The notes under the pieces are model-generated. The model did no database searches, was not told the DNA's origin, and worked only from the letters and a program-made list of their open reading frames with translations. Of a stretch of 64,000 nucleotides of DNA, positions 52,230 to 61,261 are shown piece by piece (position 1 is the stretch's first letter; each line of letters opens with the position of its first letter). This DNA comes from Rhodospirillaceae bacterium UBA4468 (GTDB lineage Bacteria; Pseudomonadota; Alphaproteobacteria; Rhodospirillales; Casp-alpha2): positions 28,464-92,463 of the forward strand of contig DGOK01000102.1 of NCBI GenBank assembly GCA_002389385.1, given 5' to 3'. Position numbers and translations under genes: made by a program.

Positions 52230-52733
52230 TTAGCTGGCTTTCTTAAGTTTCTGCTCAAGAAACGGCATCAATCCGCCCGCATCAACGATGGACATCAGAT
52301 GCTCTGGGATTGGCTGACAATGATAGACTTTGCCTTGCGTCTTGTTATTGATTTCCCCCGTAAGAGGGTCAATTTCCAGCTCATCACTCATCGCGATCTC
52401 ATTTGCTTCAGGACAGACCAGTGCTGGCAGTCCGATATTGAAGCAGTTCCGATAGAAAATCCGTGCAAACGAATGTGCAACGACGGCCCGGATACCAAGT
52501 GTCCGTAAAAACAACGGCGCTGTTTCACGAGACGAGCCAATTCCCATATTATCCGTCGCAACGAATACATCGCCTTCGACAACACTTTTAGAGAAATTCG
52601 GATCCATATCACGCAGGCAATTTAGTGCGCCGTCGCCAAGGTCACCCGTGCCCTGATACGATCCAATCGGTGCGAGTTGGTCAGTGTCGATATTGGCGCC
52701 ATATCTCCAGGCGCGTCCATTGATAGTTCTCAT
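52230..52733 (-). CDS. Aconitase-family dehydratase, small (swivel) subunit
   Basis: The 167-residue protein is a LeuD/HacB-type swivel subunit. It has NGRAWRYGANIDTDQLAPIG at the start and the MGIGSSRETAPLFLRTLGI segment with the YLRT-like loop of the family. At 167 residues it is the short form typical of archaeal-type LeuD, homoaconitase and dimethylmaleate hydratase subunits. It partners the large subunit at 52730, whose TGA overlaps its ATG by four bases. In this operon it more likely handles a branched C5/C6 dicarboxylate than leucine synthesis. Confidence 0.9.
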   Translation of the reverse strand: MRTINGRAWRYGANIDTDQLAPIGSYQGTGDLGDGALNCLRDMDPNFSKSVVEGDVFVATDNMGIGSSRETAPLFLRTLGIRAVVAHSFARIFYRNCFNIGLPALVCPEANEIAMSDELEIDPLTGEINNKTQGKVYHCQPIPEHLMSIVDAGGLMPFLEQKLKKAS

Positions 52734-53992
52734 AGGAATTCCCTCGGATCTGTAATTTCACCGGTTAGTGCAGATGCTGCCACCGTATAAGGCGAGCCTA
52801 AGAACAGCTTGGATGACTTGGGTCCCGCGCGACCGACAAAGTTACGGTTCGTTGATGAAATACCAACAGTATCCTCTTCCAATCTGGATGGCCCAATACC
52901 AATGCAGCCGCTACAACCCATTGGCAGAATAATACCGCCAGCATCTTCGATGATTTTCATGGTCCCGTCAGCTTTGGCTTTCTCGGCCATTGCCAACGAC
53001 GATGGTGAAATCATGAATTTGAAACCTTCTTTGATTTTGCGTCCTTTAAGAACAGCCGCCGCCATCCGAAGGTCATCAAGCTTGGCCCCTGTACATGCAC
53101 CCAGATAGGCTTGATCAAGCTTCGTGCCTTTGTGCTCGGCAATTGGCGTTGAGTTCTCAGGACTTGAAGGGGCTGCGACATGTGGTGTCAGCGCATTGCC
53201 ATCAATTGTCACGGTCTTGGCATACGTTGCATCCGCATCAGAGCGCCACGTTTCGATATCAATATCCTTGGCACCCCAACCGGTCAGGGCGTCAGCCGTT
53301 TTCTGATCAGGCTCACAGTAGCCGGCTTTACCGCCAAGCTCAGCAGCCATATTAGCCAACGTCATACGCTCTTCAACGGACATTGCACTGACCGCATCAC
53401 CCGAATACTCGATCGCTTGATAATTGAAGCCCATAATACCGTAATCACCACATAGCTTCAGGATCACGTCTTTTGCAGAAACACCTGGCGTGAGAGCGCC
53501 CGTGACATCAATACGGACCGTTTCAGGGACGCGAGCCCAAATCTCACCCGTCGCAAGCACACCGGTCATTTCGGTCGCGCCAACGCCAACCATGAAAGTA
53601 CCAAACGCACCGCCGGTGACAGAGTGGCTATCACCACCGACGATAAACATACCCGGCTTCACGTGTCCGCCTTCGGGTAGCACGATATGACAAATCCCTT
53701 GCTCCTTGATGAAGTGCTTGATGTCGTGATCAGCACTCCAACTTTGAGCATGTTTCTGGATTTCCTGATGGCTTGGATTGTCATCGTTAATATAGTGATC
53801 CGTGATCACCACGAGCTTATCCAAATCCCAGATCGGCACACCAAGCTTATCGAGATTCTTACCCGCCGACCTTGGCCCTGCACTGTCATGCATCATTGCC
53901 AGGTCGACTTTACAGGTTACAATTTCGCCTGGTGTGACGTGGTCGACACCGGCGGCTTTTGCAATAATTTTTTCGGCGAGAGTCTGTCCCAT
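52730..53992 (-). CDS. Aconitase-family dehydratase, large subunit (LeuC/HacA/DmdA-like)
   Basis: The 420-residue protein binds a [4Fe-4S] cluster and hydrates or dehydrates a carboxylic acid. It has GQTLAEKIIAKAAG at the start, HDSAGPRS, VVITDHYI, GGDSHSVTGGAFG, the first cluster Cys in LGACTGAK, and the pair in LPMGCSGCIGIG. The SSTNRNFVGRAG segment follows. At about 420 residues it is the short LeuC2 form shared by isopropylmalate isomerase, homoaconitase, citraconate/methyltransfer-type hydratases and dimethylmaleate hydratase. The operon context (CaiB, acyl-CoA dehydrogenase, MaoC) suggests a catabolic hydratase such as citraconate or dimethylmaleate hydratase, but this is not proved. 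Confidence 0.9.
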   Translation of the reverse strand: MGQTLAEKIIAKAAGVDHVTPGEIVTCKVDLAMMHDSAGPRSAGKNLDKLGVPIWDLDKLVVITDHYINDDNPSHQEIQKHAQSWSADHDIKHFIKEQGICHIVLPEGGHVKPGMFIVGGDSHSVTGGAFGTFMVGVGATEMTGVLATGEIWARVPETVRIDVTGALTPGVSAKDVILKLCGDYGIMGFNYQAIEYSGDAVSAMSVEERMTLANMAAELGGKAGYCEPDQKTADALTGWGAKDIDIETWRSDADATYAKTVTIDGNALTPHVAAPSSPENSTPIAEHKGTKLDQAYLGACTGAKLDDLRMAAAVLKGRKIKEGFKFMISPSSLAMAEKAKADGTMKIIEDAGGIILPMGCSGCIGIGPSRLEEDTVGISSTNRNFVGRAGPKSSKLFLGSPYTVAASALTGEITDPREFL

Positions 53993-54013
53993 CTGTTTTA
54001 ATCCTCGTTCGGG

Positions 54014-55207
54014 TTAAATCACTTTTTTATCACGAAGTGCAGCAATATCATCATTCGTATAACCGGCGTCGCGGAGTAAATCATCTGTATCTGCGCCGAG
54101 TTTTGGTGCCGGGTTTGCTGGTGCTGTTGATCCGCAAGAGCGGACTGCCGATGCCACGTACTTGTAAGTCCCATGTCCTTCTAATTCGATTTCCTGCACG
54201 CGCCCTTCATCAACGACAAAGGGGTTGTCCAACGCTTGCTTCACATCATTGATCGCCGCAGCAGGCACACTGCCTCCAAATTCTGCGAGCCACTCGTCTG
54301 TGGTTTTTAACGACAAAGCATCATCAAGATATTCCTCGACCAGGGGTCGGTTCTCAAAGCGAGCCTCGAAATTCTTAAAGCGAGGGTCGGCTACCCATTC
54401 AGGGTGTCCGACAGCATTACATAATGCAGGCCAGAATTTTTCCTTGTTGCACATCAAGTAAATCCAGCCGTCCTTGGTCTTGTACAAGGCACAAGGCGTT
54501 AACGCCGGATGCGCCGAGCGCGGCAAGCGACCTTGCACATGGCCTTCGTTCAAATACCACATTGCCGGATAACCAAGATTGCTCAACGCGATATCAAACA
54601 AGCTGACATCCATGTTACGGCCAATCCCGGTCGCACGTGCGCCCGTGACACCGGCAAGCAAAGCATAAGCCAGCGCCAAGCCCGTCATCTGATCGACAAC
54701 GGATAAACCAAAGCGTGTCGGTGGTGTATCTGGCTCGCCCGTAAGCGAGAACCAACCCGCCTCGGCCTGCATCAAATAATCAAAACCAGGCCATGTTTTG
54801 CGAGGACCTGTCCGGCCGTACGCTGATAAATGCGCACAGACAATTGTCGGATTTACATCTTTCAGATCGTCGTAATTCAAACCCAGTTTGTCCGGCACAT
54901 CGCCGCGCAAGTTAGACGATACGGCATCCGCATTCTTGACCAAATCAAGAAACACCTTGCGACCATCATCCGATGTCAGATCAAGCGTGACGCTTCGCTT
55001 ATTGCGGTTGTACGCATGAAAGAATTCAGACGAGCCATCACCAAACCAATAAGGTCCAATGTCACGTGCGAAATCTCCGCCAACCGGGTTTTCAATTTTA
55101 ACAACGTCAGCCCCTTGGTCAGCCAGGTACATCGTGCCGTAAGGACCAGCACCATATTGTTCGACAGCAAGGACCCGCACACCAGCGAGGGGCAAAGGAT
55201 TATTCAT
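54014..55207 (-). CDS. Family III CoA-transferase (CaiB/BaiF)
   Basis: This enzyme moves CoA from a donor such as succinyl-CoA to a carboxylic acid. The 397-residue protein has LAGVRVLAVEQYGAGPYGTM, DVVKIENPVGGDFAR, NRNKRSVTLDL, the SAYGRTGPRK segment and the catalytic Asp in LSVVDQMTGLALAYA. In the Pseudomonas itaconate locus the equivalent gene is the itaconate CoA-transferase. The substrate here could be itaconate, mesaconate or citramalate. Its start overlaps the acyl-CoA dehydrogenase stop by one base (TAATG). It is followed after 21 bases by the leuC-like gene. Confidence 0.93.
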   Translation of the reverse strand: MNNPLPLAGVRVLAVEQYGAGPYGTMYLADQGADVVKIENPVGGDFARDIGPYWFGDGSSEFFHAYNRNKRSVTLDLTSDDGRKVFLDLVKNADAVSSNLRGDVPDKLGLNYDDLKDVNPTIVCAHLSAYGRTGPRKTWPGFDYLMQAEAGWFSLTGEPDTPPTRFGLSVVDQMTGLALAYALLAGVTGARATGIGRNMDVSLFDIALSNLGYPAMWYLNEGHVQGRLPRSAHPALTPCALYKTKDGWIYLMCNKEKFWPALCNAVGHPEWVADPRFKNFEARFENRPLVEEYLDDALSLKTTDEWLAEFGGSVPAAAINDVKQALDNPFVVDEGRVQEIELEGHGTYKYVASAVRSCGSTAPANPAPKLGADTDDLLRDAGYTNDDIAALRDKKVI

Positions 55208-56358
55208 TAAGAGCTGCGCTCCACAAGTTGTTTCGAAATGATCACCCGCTGCATTTCATTGGTTCCTTCACCAATGCATAGCAACGGCGCATCGCGGTAA
55301 TACCGCTCAACATTATATTCTGTTGAATACCCATAAGCACCATGAATACGCATCGCTTCGGCAGCATTTTCCATCGCGGCTTCGGTCGCGAACAGCTTGG
55401 CCATACCAGCTTCCATGTCACAGCGTTCACCTGTGTCATATGCAATCGCGGCATCTTCAACCAGACGCCTGGCCGCATACACACGTGTTGCCATGTCTGC
55501 GAGTTTGAGTTGGATGGCTTGATGCTCACAAATCGGCTTGCCAAAGGTCTTACGCTCCTTGGCGTAGACCAACGAGTCCTGAAGGGCCGCATCCGCAACA
55601 CCAACACCACGTGAAGCGACGTTGATACGCCCAAGTTCAAGCCCCGCCAGAATTTGCTGTAGTCCCCTGCCCTCAACATCACCAATCAAATGGCTTTGTG
55701 GCACACGGACGCCATCGAATTGTACTTCACCCGTATCAATGCCCCGGTAGCCAAGTTTCTTAAGCTTGGATGCTTTGTAGCCTGCTGACTTTGGGACCAA
55801 TATTAAGCTCATGCCCCGGTGTGGTGGTGATGCCTCCGGGTCTGTTTTGACCAGCACTGCCAGCATGAGGCCCTGCACCGAATTGGTAATCCAGGTCTTG
55901 GTGCCATCAATCACATAATCATCACCGTCTTTGACCGCACGCATCCGAATACCCTGCAAGTCTGTACCTGCATCTGGTTCTGTCAGCGCAATGCCGCCAC
56001 GAATTTCACCCGTTGCAAATTTCGGCAGGTATTCGCGCTTCATCTCTTCAGTGGCGAACCGTTCAACCGCAGCCGCCATGATCAAGTGTGAATTGAAAAT
56101 CCCAGATACAGACATCCAAACTTTCGACACCCGCTCAACAACCTTTGAGTAGGTTTTGATATCAATCCCGAGCCCACCGTACTCAGGCGAAATCGTCGCC
56201 CCAAACATACCAAGCTCAGCCAGCTTATCGGCAATGGCTTGCGGATATTTATCTTCAGATTCAAATTCGCGCACATAAGGTGCTACGTCTTTTTCCAGGA
56301 ATTTATTGACAGCGTCCAGAATAAGGGCGCTCTCGTTGTCATGATCGGCGTCAGGCAT
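55207..56358 (-). CDS. Acyl-CoA dehydrogenase
   Basis: The 383-residue FAD enzyme has the standard segments: PEYGGLGID, ALTEPDAGTDLQGI, DDYVIDGTKTWITNS, FGKPICEHQAIQLKLADMA and IHGAYGYSTEYNVERYYRDA. The catalytic Glu is in GEGTNEMQRVI. The order of segments fits the medium/short-chain or glutaryl-CoA group. It introduces a double bond into a saturated acyl-CoA such as methylsuccinyl-CoA or an isobutyryl-type substrate. An equivalent dehydrogenase lies in the Pseudomonas itaconate locus, where its role is unclear. It is third in the LysR-associated operon. An inserted REP-like repeat separates it from maoC. Confidence 0.94.
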   Translation of the reverse strand: MPDADHDNESALILDAVNKFLEKDVAPYVREFESEDKYPQAIADKLAELGMFGATISPEYGGLGIDIKTYSKVVERVSKVWMSVSGIFNSHLIMAAAVERFATEEMKREYLPKFATGEIRGGIALTEPDAGTDLQGIRMRAVKDGDDYVIDGTKTWITNSVQGLMLAVLVKTDPEASPPHRGMSLILVPKSAGYKASKLKKLGYRGIDTGEVQFDGVRVPQSHLIGDVEGRGLQQILAGLELGRINVASRGVGVADAALQDSLVYAKERKTFGKPICEHQAIQLKLADMATRVYAARRLVEDAAIAYDTGERCDMEAGMAKLFATEAAMENAAEAMRIHGAYGYSTEYNVERYYRDAPLLCIGEGTNEMQRVIISKQLVERSS

Positions 56359-56378
56359 TTTTCAACTTTCTTTATCTT

Positions 56379-56465
56379 CGTCATTCCCGCGAATGTGACA
56401 AAATCATCTCTCAAATTTTCCAGACCCGCCGTGAACTTTGGATTTCGGCCTTCGCCGGAATGACG
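56379..56465. repeat. REP-like 87-base element in the operon gap
   Basis: CGTCATTCC at 56379-56387 and GGAATGACG at 56457-56465 are perfect 9-base inverted ends. The right end extends to the common proteobacterial repeat motif GGATTTCGGCCTTCGCCGG. The element lies between acd and maoC in the 214-base gap, the only large gap within this otherwise tightly packed operon. It could form a stem-loop in the transcript. Confidence 0.75.
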
Positions 56466-56572
56466 TATTGTATCGTCCAAAAAATTATCTCGTCACCCCT
56501 ACCTAGGTCGGGGTCCAGCAACAAGAAATCACATGTATTTGCGTTTCTTCGTTTCTGAACATTTTTGCCGCT

Positions 56573-57091
56573 TCAATAATCCGCTTTGTCGTCGACCGCA
56601 TGGCCGCGTTTCGGGATGAGCATATTACGCTCAAACGAAATGACTTCGGTTCCGTCTGCTTTCTTGCCCGTCGTCTTAATGGCGACAATGCCCTGCGTTG
56701 GGCGAGATTTACTTTCGCGAACGCCAAGGACTTCGCTTTCAGCATAAAGCGTATCACCGTTAAACACGGGTGCTGGCATTTTAACTTTGTCCCAGCCCAG
56801 ATTGGCAATGGTCTTTTGGCTCACGTCCGAGACACTCATTCCCGCAACAATGGCAAGCGTGAGGCACGAGTTCACCAACGGCTGGCCGAACTCACTATGC
56901 TTGGCATATTCTTGATCGAAGTGCAGCGGATGCTGGTTCATCGTCAACAACGTGAACCAGATATTGTCGTTCTCGGTGATCGTGCGACCGGGGCGATGCT
57001 CGTAAATATCGCCGACCTTAAAGTCCTCAAGGTACCGTCCGTAGGATTCTCGGTACCGGTTCGGTCCAACTTCTTTTGCTTCTGCTACCAT
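56573..57091 (-). CDS. MaoC-family (hot-dog) hydratase, itaconyl-CoA-hydratase-like
   Basis: The 172-residue hot-dog protein has YLEDFKVGDIYEHRPGRT and then ITENDNIWFTLLTMNQHPLH, in which the hydratase-2 type Asp/Asn and His57 are arranged as in MaoC. A strand follows with LVNSCLTLAIVAGMSV. It matches the single-domain acyl-CoA hydratases found in itaconate and mesaconate routes (itaconyl-CoA hydratase in Pseudomonas). Its start codon shares a base with the MmgE/PrpD stop (TAATG). The reaction is reversible hydration of an enoyl-CoA; mesaconyl- or itaconyl-CoA to citramalyl-CoA is the likeliest, by context. Confidence 0.9.
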   Translation of the reverse strand: MVAEAKEVGPNRYRESYGRYLEDFKVGDIYEHRPGRTITENDNIWFTLLTMNQHPLHFDQEYAKHSEFGQPLVNSCLTLAIVAGMSVSDVSQKTIANLGWDKVKMPAPVFNGDTLYAESEVLGVRESKSRPTQGIVAIKTTGKKADGTEVISFERNMLIPKRGHAVDDKADY

Positions 57092-58485
57092 TATTCTGCC
57101 GCCTGCATTTGTGGTTTACCTGCAGCCAGCACCGCGCTAACTGAATTTTGTGATTCAAGACCGAGGATCGCATCGGCAAACCGGTTGCAACCATCAACGC
57201 CAAGATAAGGTTCCGCAAGGCCATCAAACTTGCCTCGGAATTCTTCGGAGGTCATGAAGTTGCCCGGCTCGCCCTTTGGCATATCGACAAGCACACTGAA
57301 CGTGCCGCGCGCCGTTTTCACCGTCGCCTTGCCCGCCATGTTTGCTGGGAACAATGCCTCGACCTCTGGGTCATTGACGCACGTGACTTTCTTGGTAAGT
57401 GCCAGTGTTTCTGGGTCGGTGAGGTGTGTCGCATAATGATCCCAAAGCATGGTCCCTTCACGGAGCACAATCGCAGCGCAGAACGGCATGGAGAACTGTC
57501 CATCCACAACGCTTTTTGGATTGTGCTTGGCATCAACAGGCTGGGACACAATTTTCATGCCAGTGCGTGGCAAACCGATTTCAACGGTTTCAACTTCATC
57601 CGCCGTCACACCCTCGTTCTGCATAATCATTTTCAGCGCATCCATCGCCGCATGGGTATAGCGGCATGACGGGAAAGGCTTCACAGCCAGACGCATGGTT
57701 TCCCAATTTTCGTTTAAGGCAGCAACAGCTTTTTCGCCATCTGCATTCGGTGCAAAGGCATGCAGGAAGCCCCACTTACCTTCAAAGGCTTGCTTGGGTC
57801 CAATGAAACCTTCCTTGGCAAGTACAGCACACATCAAACCGTTTTGTGCGGCCTGGCCAACGTGTGAACGCTTGGTCCACGAACCATCAGCCAGGAACTG
57901 CATTGAACCTGATGTCTGGCTGAGCGCGATACCAAAGGCGCTCTCGATCTGATCGACGTCCATGCCCAACAATTTACCCGCAGCCGCAACGGCGCCAAAA
58001 ATGCCGCATGTTGCCGTTGGGTGATAGCCACGGTCGTAATGATCGGAAGGCCCTAATGCCAACGACAGGCGAATTTGAATTTCATATCCAGCAACACACG
58101 CGGCAATCAGGTCCTTGCCCGATGCGCCTGTCATTTCTGCCGCCGCTAAGGCCGCAGGGACAATCGGTGCTGATGAATGCAAAGAAGCTTCGGCGTGGGT
58201 GTCATCAAAATCGAGCGAGTGCGCGAGCGTGCCGTTAAGCAGTGCCGCAGCTGATGGCGCGTAGGTTGCCGTATCGCCAGGCACCGCACACTCACCATTG
58301 TCGAGCCCCAAAGCTATGATCGCACGAACCACGGAAGGTGTAGATTCAACATCATTGCGCGCACGCACCATGATGCCAGCGGTGTCCAGAATCAGAAGCT
58401 TGGTCCGCTCGACCACGTCTCTAGGTAAAGTTTCATATCCCAAATCATAGGCGAATTGCGCCAGACGGCAGCTAATATCAGTCAT
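57091..58485 (-). CDS. MmgE/PrpD-family dehydratase
   Basis: The 464-residue protein belongs to the family of 2-methylcitrate dehydratase, aconitate-like and iminodisuccinate-epimerase-like enzymes that need no metal cluster. Conserved segments are SLDFDDTHAEASLHSSAPIV, GYEIQIRLSLALG, GYHPTATCGIFGAVAAAGKLLG, and SDGSW-like DGSWTKRSHVG. The start is ATG 58485 with GGAG upstream. As the first gene of the LysR-divergent operon it is likely catabolic; the equivalent position in the Pseudomonas itaconate locus is held by a gene of this family of unclear role. Confidence 0.9.
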   Translation of the reverse strand: MTDISCRLAQFAYDLGYETLPRDVVERTKLLILDTAGIMVRARNDVESTPSVVRAIIALGLDNGECAVPGDTATYAPSAAALLNGTLAHSLDFDDTHAEASLHSSAPIVPAALAAAEMTGASGKDLIAACVAGYEIQIRLSLALGPSDHYDRGYHPTATCGIFGAVAAAGKLLGMDVDQIESAFGIALSQTSGSMQFLADGSWTKRSHVGQAAQNGLMCAVLAKEGFIGPKQAFEGKWGFLHAFAPNADGEKAVAALNENWETMRLAVKPFPSCRYTHAAMDALKMIMQNEGVTADEVETVEIGLPRTGMKIVSQPVDAKHNPKSVVDGQFSMPFCAAIVLREGTMLWDHYATHLTDPETLALTKKVTCVNDPEVEALFPANMAGKATVKTARGTFSVLVDMPKGEPGNFMTSEEFRGKFDGLAEPYLGVDGCNRFADAILGLESQNSVSAVLAAGKPQMQAAE

Positions 58486-58552
58486 CAAATGTCTCCTAAA
58501 ATCAAAAACAGCGCTATTTTCAGCTTATTGCATTTAATTTCATCATACATCA

Positions 58553-58571
58553 TTCGATTGCACAATTCGAA
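58553..58571. promoter_or_regulatory. Possible LysR-type binding site
   Basis: TTCGA at 58553-58557 and TCGAA at 58567-58571 form an inverted repeat of five bases with a nine-base spacer. This is compatible with the T-N11-A core of LysR operators. It lies in the divergent 130-base gap between lysR and the mmgE/prpD operon, 45 bases from the lysR start. The pairing is short, so the evidence is modest. Confidence 0.5.
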
Positions 58572-58615
58572 AGATATGCATTATATATCAGTTAAACAAA
58601 TCAATAGAGGATGCC

Positions 58616-59524
58616 ATGATTCCAATCACGATTAAGCAGATTGAGACTTTTATCGCCGTGGCAGACGCCCGTGGTTTCCGCCGCGCGTCGGAGCGTCTAA
58701 ATCTATCCCAGTCCGCTGTGACCGCGCATATCCAGCAGCTTGAGAGCACATTGGGTGTGTCGTTGTTCCATCGCACGACACGTTCGGTCAGGCTGACCCA
58801 GGCTGGGAATGACTTACTAGAGCGGGCACGCAGAACACTTACTGATCTGGATGACACGGTACGTACGTTCAGGGATGAAGTCGCGATGACCCGAGGGCGC
58901 GTGCGGTTCGCCTGTGCGCCCAGCTTTGCATCATCGATACTCCCCCCTGCCCTGGCGGCCTTTCAAAACCAGTATCCTGAGATATTTATTCAGGTTCGCG
59001 AAGCGTATGGGAGCGAGATTATTGAAGCGATCCGAAATAACACTGTCGATTTTGGCATCGGCCCCCTGGAACGCGATGATAAGGATATTACCTTCACGCA
59101 TATTCTCTCAGACGGGTTTGTTGCCGTGCTGGCGGGCAATCACCCCCTCGCCTCAAAGAAGAAACTCAAGTTTACCGATATTCTGGGCGAGCCTGTTCTG
59201 GCCATGCCCAGCCGGTCTGCCACACGTAGTCTTTTAGAAACAATTTTTGAAAACAACGGACGAACACTGGCACCAAAATTCGAGATGCTGCATCACCAGA
59301 CATTGATCAGTATGGCCGATGCGGGATTGGGGATCGCCGTCTTACCAGAAACAGCTGTTCCTCCAACTCGCGATGGCACGTATGCCATTGTGCCGCTCAC
59401 GCAGCCGACCGAAAAACGCCGAATGGGGATCTTGATGGCTCGGGGTCATAGCCCGTCACCCGCTGCGGCAGCATTCGCAAAAATGCTGCCGAGCTTCGTA
59501 CCTGTTAAAGTGCGTGCGAAGTAG
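58616..59524 (+). CDS. LysR-family transcription regulator
   Basis: The 302-residue protein has the N-terminal winged HTH (IKQIETFIAVADARGFRRAS, then LNLSQSAVTAHIQQLESTLG), and an effector domain from about residue 90. It is divergent from the mmgE/prpD operon with a likely binding site between. It probably activates that operon in response to a pathway intermediate, the usual LysR arrangement. Its stop is two bases from the convergent lyase-gene stop, so the two genes abut. The start ATG 58616 has AGAGGA upstream. Confidence 0.95.
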   Translation: MIPITIKQIETFIAVADARGFRRASERLNLSQSAVTAHIQQLESTLGVSLFHRTTRSVRLTQAGNDLLERARRTLTDLDDTVRTFRDEVAMTRGRVRFACAPSFASSILPPALAAFQNQYPEIFIQVREAYGSEIIEAIRNNTVDFGIGPLERDDKDITFTHILSDGFVAVLAGNHPLASKKKLKFTDILGEPVLAMPSRSATRSLLETIFENNGRTLAPKFEMLHHQTLISMADAGLGIAVLPETAVPPTRDGTYAIVPLTQPTEKRRMGILMARGHSPSPAAAAFAKMLPSFVPVKVRAK

Positions 59525-59526
59525 CT

Positions 59527-60399
59527 TTACTCTGCCGCGTATTGCTTTTCGTCGGCGTAGTATTCTGGGAATCCAACAATCGCCTGCAATTCCTGGAACG
59601 TGATCCGGTTTGAAAGGTCTTGTTCGCCCGACTTGATCATCTGCAGTGTTTCCTGCATCCCCTTGATCGCCGTCATCAACAATGCAGCTGGATAGATCGC
59701 AACTTTGTAGCCGATTTCCTCAAGGTCTTTTGGGGAAAGATATGGTGTCGCGCCTTGTTCAACCATATTGGCCATCTTCGGGCCATCGATTTCAGCACCA
59801 TAACGGCGCATTTCATCTTCGTCCTTAGGCGCTTCCAGGAACGTGATATCGACACCAACTTTTCGGAACATTTCACAACGGCGCAATGCCTCGTCCAGAC
59901 CATCAGTCGCATTGGCATCGGTACGTGCCATGATCAAAATATCGCCGCCCTTATCGCGAACTTCCTGACGTGCATCTACAGCAGCCTGAAGATGCTGTTG
60001 CGCCTCAGCAAACGGGACAACCCGCTTACCCAAAGTATGGCCGCAACGCTTAGGAGAGACTTGATCTTCAATCATCACACACGCAAAGCCAGCCTGCGCA
60101 TAGCCCTGCACCGTTCGCTTGACGTTAATGGGATTACCAAAGCCAGTATCACCATCACCGATCACGGGGATATCAACGGCGTTACATAGATTACGGCCCT
60201 GATCGACCATTTCCGCGTAGCTGATCAAACCTGTGTCCGGCATGCCGATCCGTACAGCAGACACCATGAAACCACTCATGAAGGCAGCGCTAAAACCAGC
60301 TTGCTCAGTAAGTCTTGTTGAAATGGCATCGAAGACGCCCGGTGCTGTAACGATACCAGGCTTGTCGAGCAGAGCTTGAAGATTTCCAGCGGCAGTCAT
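59527..60399 (-). CDS. Isocitrate lyase/PEP mutase superfamily lyase
   Basis: The 290-residue protein is a TIM-barrel member of the ICL/PEPM family. It has GVFDAISTRL, DGDTGFGNPINVKRTV, the catalytic loop KRCGH at about 117-121 with the proton-donating Cys, and DILIMARTDA. The intact Cys loop favours a C-C lyase (methylisocitrate or 2,3-dimethylmalate lyase type) over decarboxylases and mutases without it. The product would be pyruvate or succinate-like plus a small acid. I chose ATG 60399 with GGGAG eight bases upstream. It follows an enoyl-CoA hydratase after about 75 bases. Confidence 0.9.
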   Translation of the reverse strand: MTAAGNLQALLDKPGIVTAPGVFDAISTRLTEQAGFSAAFMSGFMVSAVRIGMPDTGLISYAEMVDQGRNLCNAVDIPVIGDGDTGFGNPINVKRTVQGYAQAGFACVMIEDQVSPKRCGHTLGKRVVPFAEAQQHLQAAVDARQEVRDKGGDILIMARTDANATDGLDEALRRCEMFRKVGVDITFLEAPKDEDEMRRYGAEIDGPKMANMVEQGATPYLSPKDLEEIGYKVAIYPAALLMTAIKGMQETLQMIKSGEQDLSNRITFQELQAIVGFPEYYADEKQYAAE

Positions 60400-60475
60400 G
60401 ATTAAGTCTCCCAAAAAAGTTTTTGTATGTGTTCAGTTGGCGATAAAGAAAGACGACCAGCGCCGCCCCGTCAAG

Positions 60476-61261
60476 TCAGCTTCCTTTAAACTTTGGCGGA
60501 CGCTTGGCGATAAAAGCTTCGAAACCTTCGCGGTAATCGTCACTGTCACAAGGTGTGTAGCTCTCGCGCGTTTCGGCTTCTGAAATCGGTGCCGGATCAT
60601 TCATCAAGCGGTTCAGCACTTTTTTCGTCATCCTTGCAGCTAACGGTGCACCAGACGCAATCCGCGCCGCCGTTTCTTTGACTTCGGTTTCCAATTTCGC
60701 ATCATCCACAACACGATTTACCAGGCGATGCCGTAAAGCTTCTGTGGCATCAATGACCTGACCTTCCATCAGGAATTCCAGCACCAGTGCCTTGCCAACA
60801 AGATCCAACAACGGTTTCATCTCGGAAGGAGCAAAGGCATGGCCAATACGTTTGATAGGCACACCAAAACGCGCCGTTTGAGACGCTATCCGCATGTCAC
60901 AGCAGGCAGCAATCTCAAGTCCACCGCCCGTACAGGCCCCCCGGATCATGGCAATGACCGGATGGCGACATGCCAACAACTGTTCCAGCGCCTTATCCGT
61001 CGCCAGCCCGTAGACATATGCCTGCTCGGCATTGGCACGTTTCTCAGGGAACTCTGATATGTCGGCACCTGCTGCAAAGGCCTTGTCGCCGGCACCCTGA
61101 ATAATGATGCAGCGCAAGCTTTCATCTTTATCGAGAGACTCGATGGTTTCAGACAACCAATGCCACCCCGCCAAAGATAATGCATTCCGCTTAGCTGGAT
61201 TGTTCAGGGTAATAGTCGCGATATCGCCGTCGCGCTTAAGGATAATAGGATCAGTACTCAT
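60476..61261 (-). CDS. Enoyl-CoA hydratase/isomerase family protein
   Basis: The 261-residue crotonase-fold protein has FAAGADISEFP and MIRGACTGGGLEIAACCDMRIA, the oxyanion-hole segments, and FGVPIKRIGHAFAPSEM, in which the second catalytic Glu position of classical hydratases is not obviously kept. The start is ATG 61261 (MSTDPIILKRD), overlapping the 2-hydroxyacid dehydrogenase stop by four bases, so the two are translationally coupled. Substrate specificity cannot be read. It is the middle gene of the dehydrogenase-hydratase-lyase operon. Confidence 0.9.
   Translation of the reverse strand: MSTDPIILKRDGDIATITLNNPAKRNALSLAGWHWLSETIESLDKDESLRCIIIQGAGDKAFAAGADISEFPEKRANAEQAYVYGLATDKALEQLLACRHPVIAMIRGACTGGGLEIAACCDMRIASQTARFGVPIKRIGHAFAPSEMKPLLDLVGKALVLEFLMEGQVIDATEALRHRLVNRVVDDAKLETEVKETAARIASGAPLAARMTKKVLNRLMNDPAPISEAETRESYTPCDSDDYREGFEAFIAKRPPKFKGS

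Noticed and set aside
56283..56480. A small minus-strand frame with RHSGEGRNPKF
   Set aside because: This is the translation of the REP-like element, a common artefact near such repeats, not a gene.
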